This document shows positions 57,607 to 64,000 of a stretch of 64,000 nucleotides of DNA, in pieces (position 1 is the first letter of the stretch; each line of letters begins with the position of its first letter). Source of the DNA: Roseateles violae (lineage in GTDB: Bacteria; Pseudomonadota; Gammaproteobacteria; Burkholderiales; Burkholderiaceae_C); NCBI RefSeq assembly GCF_030410485.1, contig NZ_JAUHHC010000003.1, positions 496,001-560,000 of the forward strand, written 5' to 3'. The position numbers and the translations under genes are program-made. The notes below the pieces were generated by a model that made no database searches, was not told where the DNA came from, and saw only the letters and a list, made by a program, of their open reading frames with translations.

Positions 57607-58889
57607 GCGGCCGCAGGACGGCTCTTCGCATCGCCCTGCTGCTTGCCGCCCTCGCCTTGGGACTGGCCGCCCTGGTCTGGCGGCTCAACCATCTCGACGA
57701 AGCACCGGCATCCACGGAGGGGACCGCGCCGCCGACGCCGGCGCTGCTCGAGCGCGGTGCCTATCTGGCCCGGGTCGGCAACTGCGCCGGCTGCCACACG
57801 GCGCGCGGCGGCCCGCCCTATGCCGGCGGGCGCGCGATCGCGACGCCCTTCGGCGCCGTGTTCGCGCCGAACCTGACGCCCGATGCGGCGACCGGCCTGG
57901 GCGGCTGGAGCCGCGCCGACTTTTGGGCCGCGCTGCACAATGGCCGCGGCCGCGACGGCCGCCTGCTAAGCCCGGCCTTCCCCTACCCGAACTACGCGCT
58001 GCTGAGCCGCGCCGATGCCGATGCGCTGTTCGCCTATCTGCAAAGCCTGACCCCGGTTGCGCAGCCGAATCTGCCCTCGCAGCTGCGCTTTCCCTACAAC
58101 ACGCAGCTGAGCCTGGCGGTCTGGCGCGCGCTGTACTTCCGCCCGGCGGTGTTCGAGCCCGATGCGCGGCGCGGCGCGGAATGGAACCGCGGCGCCTATC
58201 TGAGCCAGGGCCTCGCGCATTGCAGTGCCTGCCACGCGACGCGCAACGGCCTGGGCGCCGGCGGCACGGCCGACTTCTCCGGCGGCCTGCTGGCCGGCAG
58301 CGGCTGGCTGGCACCCTCGCTGCACGACCCGGCCGAGGCCGGCGTGATGGACTGGAGCCCCGCCGCGCTGCGCCAATGGCTGGCCCATGGCAGCAACGCG
58401 GCACTGGCCAGCGCGCAGGGGCCGATGGCCGAGGTGATCCTGGGCAGCACCCGGCATCTGAACGAGGCCGATCTGGCCGCGATGGCGCAATATCTGCAGG
58501 CGCTGCCGCGCCGGCCGGTCGAGCGGCCCGAGCCGGCCGAGCCGCAGCCGCTGCTGCGCGAGCTGGGCCGCCGGCTCTATGGCGAGCATTGCGCCGCCTG
58601 CCATGGCCAGCAGGGCGAGGGCGTGGCCGGCGCCTATCCGCCGCTGGCCGGCAGCCGCGTGGTGACCATGGCCAGCCCCGGCAATCTGCTGCTGATCATC
58701 CAGCGCGGCGGTTTCGCACCGGCCACCGCCGGCCATCCGCGCCCCTTCGGCATGCCCCCCTTTGCCGGCGTGCTGGACGACCGGCAGTTGGCCGCGCTGG
58801 CCAGCTATCTGCGCAACAGCTGGGGCCATCAGGCCGGCGATGTGCGGCTGCTCGACGTCGTGCAACTGAAGTCGCGCCGCATCGACTGA
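57603..58889 (+). CDS. Membrane-bound triple-haem cytochrome c
   Basis: Protein of 428 residues with an N-terminal membrane span ([20 protein letters not shown]) and three CxxCH sites: CAGCH near residue 62, CSACH near 208, CAACH near 335. This layout matches the cytochrome c subunit of membrane alcohol/aldehyde or gluconate dehydrogenases, which passes electrons to ubiquinone. No flavin or PQQ dehydrogenase subunit lies next to it, so its partner is unknown. The start overlaps the c4-like gene stop. Confidence 0.88.
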   Translation: MSGRRTALRIALLLAALALGLAALVWRLNHLDEAPASTEGTAPPTPALLERGAYLARVGNCAGCHTARGGPPYAGGRAIATPFGAVFAPNLTPDAATGLGGWSRADFWAALHNGRGRDGRLLSPAFPYPNYALLSRADADALFAYLQSLTPVAQPNLPSQLRFPYNTQLSLAVWRALYFRPAVFEPDARRGAEWNRGAYLSQGLAHCSACHATRNGLGAGGTADFSGGLLAGSGWLAPSLHDPAEAGVMDWSPAALRQWLAHGSNAALASAQGPMAEVILGSTRHLNEADLAAMAQYLQALPRRPVERPEPAEPQPLLRELGRRLYGEHCAACHGQQGEGVAGAYPPLAGSRVVTMASPGNLLLIIQRGGFAPATAGHPRPFGMPPFAGVLDDRQLAALASYLRNSWGHQAGDVRLLDVVQLKSRRID

Positions 58890-59223
58890 GGCCGCGGCGC
58901 TCGCAATCCCCGATCGGGGGGAGCACAGCGGCCGCTGCCGCGCACTTGTTCACGCCGGCCGCAAAAGCCGCTGTACGACTTGTTACCCAATGCCGCGACA
59001 CTGCGGGTCCGGCGGTCAAGAGCGAGCTTCGCGAACGGCCCCAAAAAACCTGCAGCCCGTATCTGCGACATATGTCACGGCCAGCGCAAGACCTGATGTA
59101 AACCCTGATCCAGCGCTGTCTCGAAGGCGACGAAAGCCAGATCGGGTTCCCAGCATCAGCGGCGCAAGCCGCGCGGCCCGGGACGACACAAGAACACCGA
59201 ATGATCGAAGAGGGAAGTTCCAC
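58890..59223. other. 334-base spacer before the chemoreceptor gene
   Basis: It contains a short palindrome CCCCGATCGGGG (58907-58918) soon after the cytochrome stop, without U-run. The rest has mixed composition and should hold the promoter of the chemoreceptor operon, but I find no convincing sigma-28 or sigma-70 sites. No small gene is evident. Confidence 0.45.
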
Positions 59224-60777
59224 ATGAATCTTCTGACCCAACTGCGCATCAGCCATCGCCTGGCCGTCAGCTACGGCCTGCTGATCCTGCTGCTGATCGC
59301 GATCGGCGCCTATGGCGCGATCAATGCCCGCGGCCTGGCCCATGACCTGGACCGCACGGCCAACTCCAGCCTGGTCAAGATCGGCTCGGCCAATGCGCTG
59401 GACGTTAATGTCAATGTGGTGGCCCGCGCCTCGCGCGACCTGCTGCTGCTGGACACCGCCGGCGGCATCAAGAAGGCCAAGGCCGCGATCACCGGCGCGC
59501 TGGACGACAGCGAGAAGCAGCTCTCCAGCCTGGACGGCATGCTCGACGATCCGAAGGAGAAGGAGCAGATCGCCAAGGTCCGTGAGGCGCAGGCCAAGTT
59601 CATCGCCGCCATCGGCAAGTTCCAGAAGGTGCAGGCCGACGGCTCGCCGGACGAGGCGCGCGAAAGCCTGATCACCGACGTGCGCCCGGCCCAGCAGGCC
59701 TATCAGGACGGCCTCAAGGGCCTGGTGGATCTGCAGTACGAAAGCGCGCGCGACCTGGCCGTCTCGGCCGGCGAGATCGCTCGCTCCTCGGTGCTGGTGA
59801 CCGGCCTGCTGGTCATCGTCGCGGCCGTCATCGGCGTCGGCGGCGGCTATGTGATCGCCCGCTCCATCGTCGTGCCGGCCAACAAGGCCAAGGAAGCCGC
59901 CGAGGCGATCGCCGCCGGCGATCTGACCCGCCACATCACCGTCAAGGGCAGCGACGAGCTGGCCCAGATGCTGACCGCGATGCAGGACATGCAGCGCGCG
60001 CTGTCCGGCGTGGTCCACAGCGTCAGCGCGGCCGCCGGCGAGGTGGCGCAGAACTCCGGCGCGATCGCCGACAGCAATGTCAATTTGTCCGACCGCACCG
60101 CGCGCTCGGCCGCCAGCCTGCAGAACACGGCCGCCTCGGTCGAGCAGATCGCCTCCAACCTGAACGGCGCCAGCGACCTGACCCGCCGCGCCGCCGGCAT
60201 CGCCAGCAAGGCGCGTCAGTCGGCCTCGGCCGGCGGCACCGTCGTCTCCAAGGTCGTCGAGACCATGGAAGAGATCAGCGCCAGCTCGAAGAAGATCGGC
60301 GACATCATCGGCGTCATCGACGGCATCGCCTTCCAGACCAATATCCTGGCGCTGAACGCCGCCGTGGAGGCGGCCCGCGCCGGCGAGCATGGCCGCGGCT
60401 TCGCCGTCGTCGCCAGCGAGGTGCGTTCGCTGGCCCAGCGCAGCGCCACCGCCGCCAAGGAAATCAAGGTGCTGATCCAGGAATCGTCGGTGAAGGTCGA
60501 GAACGGCACCAAGCTGGTCGACAACGCCGGCGTGACGATCCGCTCGGTGGTCGACGAGGTCAACAATATGGGCCAGCTGATCGAGGAGATTTCGCACTCG
60601 GCCCAGGAGCAGGCCGCCGGCGTCGGCGTCGTCAACAACGCGATGAACGAGCTGGACCGCGCGACGCAGCAGAACACCACCCTGGTCGACGACCTCAGCC
60701 GCTCGACCGACGCGCTGAAGACCAGCTCCTCGCGCCTGCTCGAAGCGGTCGGCTTCTTCCGCGCCGCCGCCGTCTGA
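59224..60777 (+). CDS. Methyl-accepting chemotaxis protein
   Basis: Chemoreceptor of 517 residues. Spans lie near residues 12-33 ([21 protein letters not shown]) and 190-213 ([23 protein letters not shown]), flanking a four-helix-type periplasmic sensor domain with no recognisable ligand. A HAMP domain follows (residues 214-266), then the signalling domain with the hairpin [35 protein letters not shown] (in parts [18 protein letters not shown]). There is no C-terminal CheR-binding pentapeptide. It is 40 bases from the TonB-like gene, with which it is probably co-transcribed. Confidence 0.93.
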   Translation: MNLLTQLRISHRLAVSYGLLILLLIAIGAYGAINARGLAHDLDRTANSSLVKIGSANALDVNVNVVARASRDLLLLDTAGGIKKAKAAITGALDDSEKQLSSLDGMLDDPKEKEQIAKVREAQAKFIAAIGKFQKVQADGSPDEARESLITDVRPAQQAYQDGLKGLVDLQYESARDLAVSAGEIARSSVLVTGLLVIVAAVIGVGGGYVIARSIVVPANKAKEAAEAIAAGDLTRHITVKGSDELAQMLTAMQDMQRALSGVVHSVSAAAGEVAQNSGAIADSNVNLSDRTARSAASLQNTAASVEQIASNLNGASDLTRRAAGIASKARQSASAGGTVVSKVVETMEEISASSKKIGDIIGVIDGIAFQTNILALNAAVEAARAGEHGRGFAVVASEVRSLAQRSATAAKEIKVLIQESSVKVENGTKLVDNAGVTIRSVVDEVNNMGQLIEEISHSAQEQAAGVGVVNNAMNELDRATQQNTTLVDDLSRSTDALKTSSSRLLEAVGFFRAAAV

Positions 60778-60817
60778 TCACCCCCGCATTCACCCCCATT
60801 CGCCAAGAGAAACCGCT

Positions 60818-61159
60818 ATGACGTTCACCACCGCCCCCAAGTTCCTGCGCTCGGCCACCCTGCTGTGCGGCGCGCTGGCCCTGGCCTTTGCCGCCCACGC
60901 CAACGCGCCCAAGGTCATCAAGAAGGTGCCGCCGGAGTTCCCGCGCGAGGCCGCCCAGCAGGCGATCACCAGCGGCACGGTCAAGGCCAAGATGTCGATC
61001 GAGCCGGACGGCAAGGTCAGCGCCGTTGAAATCATCGAGGCGCAGCCGCGCCGCGTGTTCGACAAGGCCGTCACCCGCGCGCTGATGGACTGGAAGTTCG
61101 AGCCCAGCAACGAAAAGCAGACGCACGAAGTGAAGCTGGTGTTCAGCAACGAAGACTGA
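60818..61159 (+). CDS. Stand-alone TonB C-terminal domain protein
   Basis: Periplasmic protein of 113 residues. A cleavable signal peptide (LLCGALALAFAAHA) is followed directly by a TonB C-terminal domain: KKVPPEFPREAAQQAITSGTVKAK, then VSAVEIIEAQPRRVFDKAVTRALMDWKFEP. The membrane anchor and proline-rich span of true TonB are absent, so it cannot pass energy from ExbB-ExbD in the usual way. The family is common as a small exported protein of unknown use. It ends at a strong terminator. Confidence 0.84.
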   Translation: MTFTTAPKFLRSATLLCGALALAFAAHANAPKVIKKVPPEFPREAAQQAITSGTVKAKMSIEPDGKVSAVEIIEAQPRRVFDKAVTRALMDWKFEPSNEKQTHEVKLVFSNED

Positions 61160-61183
61160 GCCCGCCTTTCAGCCGCCCGAACA

Positions 61184-61212
61184 ACCGCCCCGCTCGCGCC
61201 GGGCGGTTTTTT
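61184..61212 (+). terminator. Terminator after the TonB-domain gene
   Basis: A 7-bp stem ACCGCCC/GGGCGGT (61184-61190 with 61201-61207, loop of ten) is followed by six T. It closes the chemoreceptor/TonB transcript, 25 bases after the stop. Confidence 0.82.
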
Positions 61213-61222
61213 CATGCCCGCC

Positions 61223-61642
61223 TCAGCGCAGGGTGATGCCGCTGGCGCGCAGCGCCATCACGGCGCCGTTGGGCTGGGTCAGGTGCATCCAGCCCAGCAG
61301 GCCCAGGCACAGCAGCAGGCCGCTGAGCAGGATGGCCGTCGTCATGCGGCGGCGGCGCTGTTGCTGCTGCTCGATGCGGCGGCGACGCGGCGTCGGCTCG
61401 GCTAGGCGCAGCTGCACCGGATCGGCGACCAGGCGCTTGGAGCGCTGCACCCGGTGGGCCTTTTTACGTCCGTCACGACCGGACACAACTTCGAAGCTCA
61501 GCGCCTCGCCCAGCGTGGGCGCGGCACCGTCGGTCGGGAAGGCCGAGATATGGACGAACAGCGGTTCGCCCCCCTGGATCGAAGCGACGGCGCCATAGCC
61601 ACGGTCCGGATTCCACTCGGTCAAAGTACCCTCAAATCTCAT
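61223..61642 (-). CDS. Cold-shock-domain protein with C-terminal membrane span
   Basis: Protein of 139 residues. Residues 1-70 are a cold-shock domain: MRFEGTLTEWNPDRGYGAVASIQGGEPLFVHISAF (in parts WNPDRGYGAVAS and LFVHISAF), with the RNP1-like GYGAV and RNP2-like VHIS motifs. A basic arginine/glutamine linker and one span (TTAILLSGLLLCLGLLGWM) follow. This matches the CSD-plus-membrane architecture known in betaproteobacteria; whether it binds RNA at the membrane is inferred. ATG 61642 has GGGGGAT upstream. Confidence 0.82.
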   Translation of the reverse strand: MRFEGTLTEWNPDRGYGAVASIQGGEPLFVHISAFPTDGAAPTLGEALSFEVVSGRDGRKKAHRVQRSKRLVADPVQLRLAEPTPRRRRIEQQQQRRRRMTTAILLSGLLLCLGLLGWMHLTQPNGAVMALRASGITLR

Positions 61643-61809
61643 CGGATCCCCCATTGCACTGCTTGCCGCTTCGTCCGCGTGCATACGGCGGCGACTGGCC
61701 AAGCCATCTTGCCCAGAAGCGCGCGAGGCGGCGCAACAGGCTGTAAGAAGTCCGCGGTCGGGGACAATGGCGGCCGGCATTAGCGACGAACAAGCGAGCA
61801 GATAAGACG

Positions 61810-62739
61810 ATGGCCATCCACTGGTTCCCCGGGCATATGAATTCGACCCGGAATGCGATCAACGATCGGATGAAGGCCGGGCTTGACGTCGTCATCGAGC
61901 TGCTCGATGCGCGGCTGCCCGGCTCCAGCGCCAATCCGCTGCTGGCCAAGCTGACCGCCGGCAAGCCGAACCTGAAGCTGCTGAACAAGCAGGACCTGGC
62001 CGACCCGGCGCGCACCGCCCAGTGGCTGGCGCATTACAACGCGCTGCCCGCCACCCGCGCGATCGGCCTGGACGCGAGCGTCGTGGCCCCGGCCAAGGCG
62101 CTGATCGCCGCCTGCCGCGAGCTGGTGCCCAACCGCGGCGGCATGGCCAAGCCGGTGCGGGTGCTGATCTGCGGCATCCCCAACGTCGGCAAGTCCACGC
62201 TGATCAACACGATCTCGGGCCGGCGCGCCACCAAGACCGGCGACGAGCCCGGCATCACCAAGCTCGAGCAGAAGATCGTGCTGGAGAACGACTTCTATCT
62301 GTTCGACACGCCGGGCATGCTGTGGCCGCGCATCAGCGTCGAGCAAAGCGGCTACAACCTGGCCGCCAGCGGCGCGATCGGCCGCAATGCCTTCGACGAG
62401 GAGGAGGTCGCGCTGGAGCTGCTGGCCTATCTGCGCCGGCACTATGCCGAGTTGCTCGAGCAGCGCTACAAGCTCGGCGAGGTGGCGGCACTCAGCGACG
62501 AGGAGGTGCTGGCCGCCATCGGCCGCAAGCGGGGCGCCGTGATCAGCGGCGGCCGCATCAATATGCAGAAGGCCGCCGAGGTGCTGGTCTACGAATTCCG
62601 CCAGGCGGTGCTGGGTCGCATCACGCTGGAAACGCCCGAGGAGTTCGCCGCCTGGCAGGCGGCCGCCGACGAGGCCGAGGCGCAGCGCAAGGCGGCGGCG
62701 CTGGCGAAAAAGGGCAAGCAGCGCCCGCAGCGCGGCTAG
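61810..62739 (+). CDS. ylqF: Ribosome biogenesis GTPase YlqF (RbgA)
   Basis: Circularly permuted GTPase of 309 residues needed in late 50S assembly. The G motifs come in the order G4 (LLNKQDLAD), G1 (GIPNVGKSTLINTISG), G3 (LFDTPGMLWP), as expected, and the start HWFPGHMNSTRNAI is the family signature. A C-terminal helical domain ends in a Lys/Gln-rich tail. It diverges from the cold-shock-domain gene and is followed by a palindromic repeat. Confidence 0.95.
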   Translation: MAIHWFPGHMNSTRNAINDRMKAGLDVVIELLDARLPGSSANPLLAKLTAGKPNLKLLNKQDLADPARTAQWLAHYNALPATRAIGLDASVVAPAKALIAACRELVPNRGGMAKPVRVLICGIPNVGKSTLINTISGRRATKTGDEPGITKLEQKIVLENDFYLFDTPGMLWPRISVEQSGYNLAASGAIGRNAFDEEEVALELLAYLRRHYAELLEQRYKLGEVAALSDEEVLAAIGRKRGAVISGGRINMQKAAEVLVYEFRQAVLGRITLETPEEFAAWQAAADEAEAQRKAAALAKKGKQRPQRG

Positions 62740-62830
62740 CGGCCCGGTCGCGCATGGCCCCCAAAGGAGGGCGAGCGGGCGCCAAATCCGTCACGCCGGC
62801 CCGCGGCGGCCGGGCCCGCGGTGGCCGTGG
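62740..62830. repeat. G+C-rich palindromic repeat after ylqF
   Basis: About 90 bases of inverted GGCCC/GGGCC and GCCGGCCCGCGGCGGCCGGG-type runs follow the ylqF stop (shown in parts). The make-up resembles the elements at 20527 and 21815, but I could not find an exact shared core. Confidence 0.45.
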
Positions 62831-62884
62831 CGGCCTTAGTCTATCGGTGTAAGCAGTTATGCATCGTTTTCCGCCGGCCGCATC

Positions 62885-63688
62885 TTGTCGCTCCCTGCCC
62901 GTCTTCTAAGCTGCCGCCGATTTCAGTCCTGGCCTCTGCGCGCGCCGGGTCTGCTGGGCCTGCTCCTCTTGCTGCTGCTGGGCCGCCCGGCCCAGGCCGG
63001 CGGCCCGCTGCCGCTGCTGATCGAGTACCGCGACAAGCCGCCCTACTCCTACACCGAGCACGGCCAGCCGGCCGGCCTGCTGATCGACAAGACGCAGGCG
63101 ATCTGCAAGCGGGCGGGCCTGGCCTGCCGCTTCAGCGAGGTGCCGCTGAAGCGCATCCTGCAGAACCTGCAGGGCGATGAGCGGCCGCTGTGCTCGCCCG
63201 GCTGGTACAAGCTGCCCGAGCGCGAGGCCTATGCGCGCTTCTCGGCGGCCATGCACCAGGACCGCCCGCATCTGGTGCTGGCCGCGGCCGGCGCGGCGCC
63301 CGCGGTGCGCGCCCATGCCCAGATCGCTTCGCTGGTGCGCGACGAGCGGCTGCTGCTGGGCGTCGTCGATGGCGTTTCCTACGGCCCCGAGCTGGACCGC
63401 ACCATTGCCCAGATGGCGCGCCCGCCGCTGCGCGCCACCGTCACCGCGCTGCAACTGAGCAAGATGCTGGGCGCCGAGCGCGCCGACTATATGTTCATCG
63501 ACCAGGAAGACCTGGACTATCTGAACCGGCATGGCGAGATCAGCGCGCGCGGCGTGCGGGCGATCAAGTTCCCCGACGCGCCGCCCGGCCTGTTCCGCTA
63601 TTTCATGTGCAGCAAGCGCGTGGACAAGGCGGTGCTGGCCCGGCTCGACGAGGCGATCCGGCGCCTGGGCTACGACGGCTCGCGCTAA
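62885..63688 (+). CDS. Periplasmic transporter-type substrate-binding protein
   Basis: Protein of 267 residues with a signal peptide (RAPGLLGLLLLLLLGRPAQA) and a solute-binding domain like that of polar amino-acid ABC systems: LLIEYRDKPPYSYTEHGQPAGLLIDKTQAICKRAGL and IKFPDAPPGLFRYFMCSKRVDKAVLARLDEAIRRLGY (in parts). No transporter genes are adjacent. Free domains of this kind without a permease often act in sensing. The only in-frame start is a TTG at 62885, so the true start is uncertain. Confidence 0.75.
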   Translation: MSLPARLLSCRRFQSWPLRAPGLLGLLLLLLLGRPAQAGGPLPLLIEYRDKPPYSYTEHGQPAGLLIDKTQAICKRAGLACRFSEVPLKRILQNLQGDERPLCSPGWYKLPEREAYARFSAAMHQDRPHLVLAAAGAAPAVRAHAQIASLVRDERLLLGVVDGVSYGPELDRTIAQMARPPLRATVTALQLSKMLGAERADYMFIDQEDLDYLNRHGEISARGVRAIKFPDAPPGLFRYFMCSKRVDKAVLARLDEAIRRLGYDGSR

Positions 63689-63693
63689 GCAAA

Positions 63694-63712
63694 TAAATCG
63701 GGCGGCGATTTA
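63694..63712 (+). repeat. Short palindrome after the binding-protein gene
   Basis: A perfect hairpin TAAATCG-GGCGG-CGATTTA lies six bases after the stop. It has no U-run beyond the stem, so it is at best a weak terminator. Confidence 0.4.
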
Positions 63713-63748
63713 AGTCCGGGGCCGCGGCGGTCGCCCTAGTCCCGGGTC

Positions 63749-64000
63749 ATGCCCGAAGCACGCACCCAGATCAAGCGCGGCGGAATCAATCGCGCCGGCC
63801 TGCGCCATGCCGGCGCGCCGGCGCCGGTTCGGCCCGAGCCGCCGCGTCCGGCACCGCCGGCGCCACCGCCACCGCCCGGCCTCGCCGCCGAGCTGGCCAG
63901 GACAACGCTGCAGGTGATCGCCGTCAGCGCCGGCCTGCTGCTGGCCGGCGCGCTGGTGCTGCTCGTGCGCGACAGCATGGCCGTCGGCGCGCATCTGGCC
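63749..64000 (+). CDS. Partial membrane protein, runs off the right edge
   Basis: The first 84 codons of a gene starting at ATG 63749. A basic start (PEARTQIKRGG) is followed by a Pro/Ala-rich linker of about 25 residues and one membrane span (LQVIAVSAGLLLAGALVLLV). The visible part gives no domain, so it could be a sensor, a cyclase or an envelope protein. The start codon choice is not secure. Confidence 0.5.
   Translation, partial: MPEARTQIKRGGINRAGLRHAGAPAPVRPEPPRPAPPAPPPPPGLAAELARTTLQVIAVSAGLLLAGALVLLVRDSMAVGAHLA

Noticed and set aside
1-64000. tRNA, rRNA, CRISPR arrays, insertion sequences and attachment sites
   Set aside because: Read for T-loop motifs, repeated spacers and transposase motifs in both directions; nothing convincing was found.

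Overview
The window is about 70% G+C by eye and gene-dense. It looks like chromosomal DNA of a Burkholderiales betaproteobacterium, close to the Roseateles/Rubrivivax/Mitsuaria group. The support is two Burkholderia-type trimeric porins in tandem, a coq7 ubiquinone gene, a divergent pilT/yggS pair, an rsmI-yraN-diaA-dolP cluster, a type II secretion locus with gspC read away from gspG, and intergenic palindromic repeats typical of that group. No rRNA, tRNA, CRISPR array, transposase or phage gene was seen.

Layout. 1-2.7 kb: a dipeptide/oligopeptide ABC importer (DppB, DppC, partial DppD) on the minus strand. 2.9-6.0 kb: a DUF3047 lipoprotein and two porins, each porin with its own terminator. 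6.3-10.5 kb: coq7, an OsmC protein, threonine deaminase ilvA behind a leader holding a strong terminator, and a divergent CobT-like protein. 10.5-21.8 kb: the type II secretion locus, gspC on minus and gspG-H-I-J-K-L-M-N-D-E-F on plus with mostly overlapping stops and starts. 21.9-28.0 kb: a broken 2OG-Fe(II) oxygenase, a cytosolic 5'-nucleotidase, tyrS, a LytM endopeptidase, anmK and erpA. 28.2-37.7 kb: the rplM-rpsI operon, an acetyltransferase, a DUF2726 protein, srkA, a large transglutaminase/TPR protein, htpG under a near-perfect sigma-32 promoter, and a TRIC-type channel.

37.7-43.3 kb: a small unknown gene, aroG (DAHP synthase), tldD, an orphan TAXI-type binding protein and rsmI. aroG is preceded by a complete attenuator: a 25-codon leader peptide with five Phe, one Tyr and one Trp codon clustered together, a competing hairpin arm, and a 9-bp terminator with eight U. 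43.3-49.5 kb: yraN-diaA-dolP and a MacB/FtsX-type tripartite ABC exporter whose adaptor has no normal start codon at the expected place. 49.5-50.7 kb: an island of clearly lower G+C with a Rap1a/Tai-like secreted protein, closed by nested palindromes. 50.7-56.1 kb: a 3-hydroxyisobutyrate dehydrogenase-family gene, pilU, pilT, yggS and a MocR-type regulator. 56.1-64 kb: a small lipoprotein, an MliC lysozyme inhibitor, two c-type cytochromes, a chemoreceptor followed by a stand-alone TonB C-terminal domain, a cold-shock-domain membrane protein, the GTPase YlqF, a periplasmic binding protein and the start of an unidentified membrane protein.

The best leads are the aroG attenuator, the terminator inside the ilvA leader, the CobT-like protein that seems to have lost its catalytic glutamates, and the low-G+C island.
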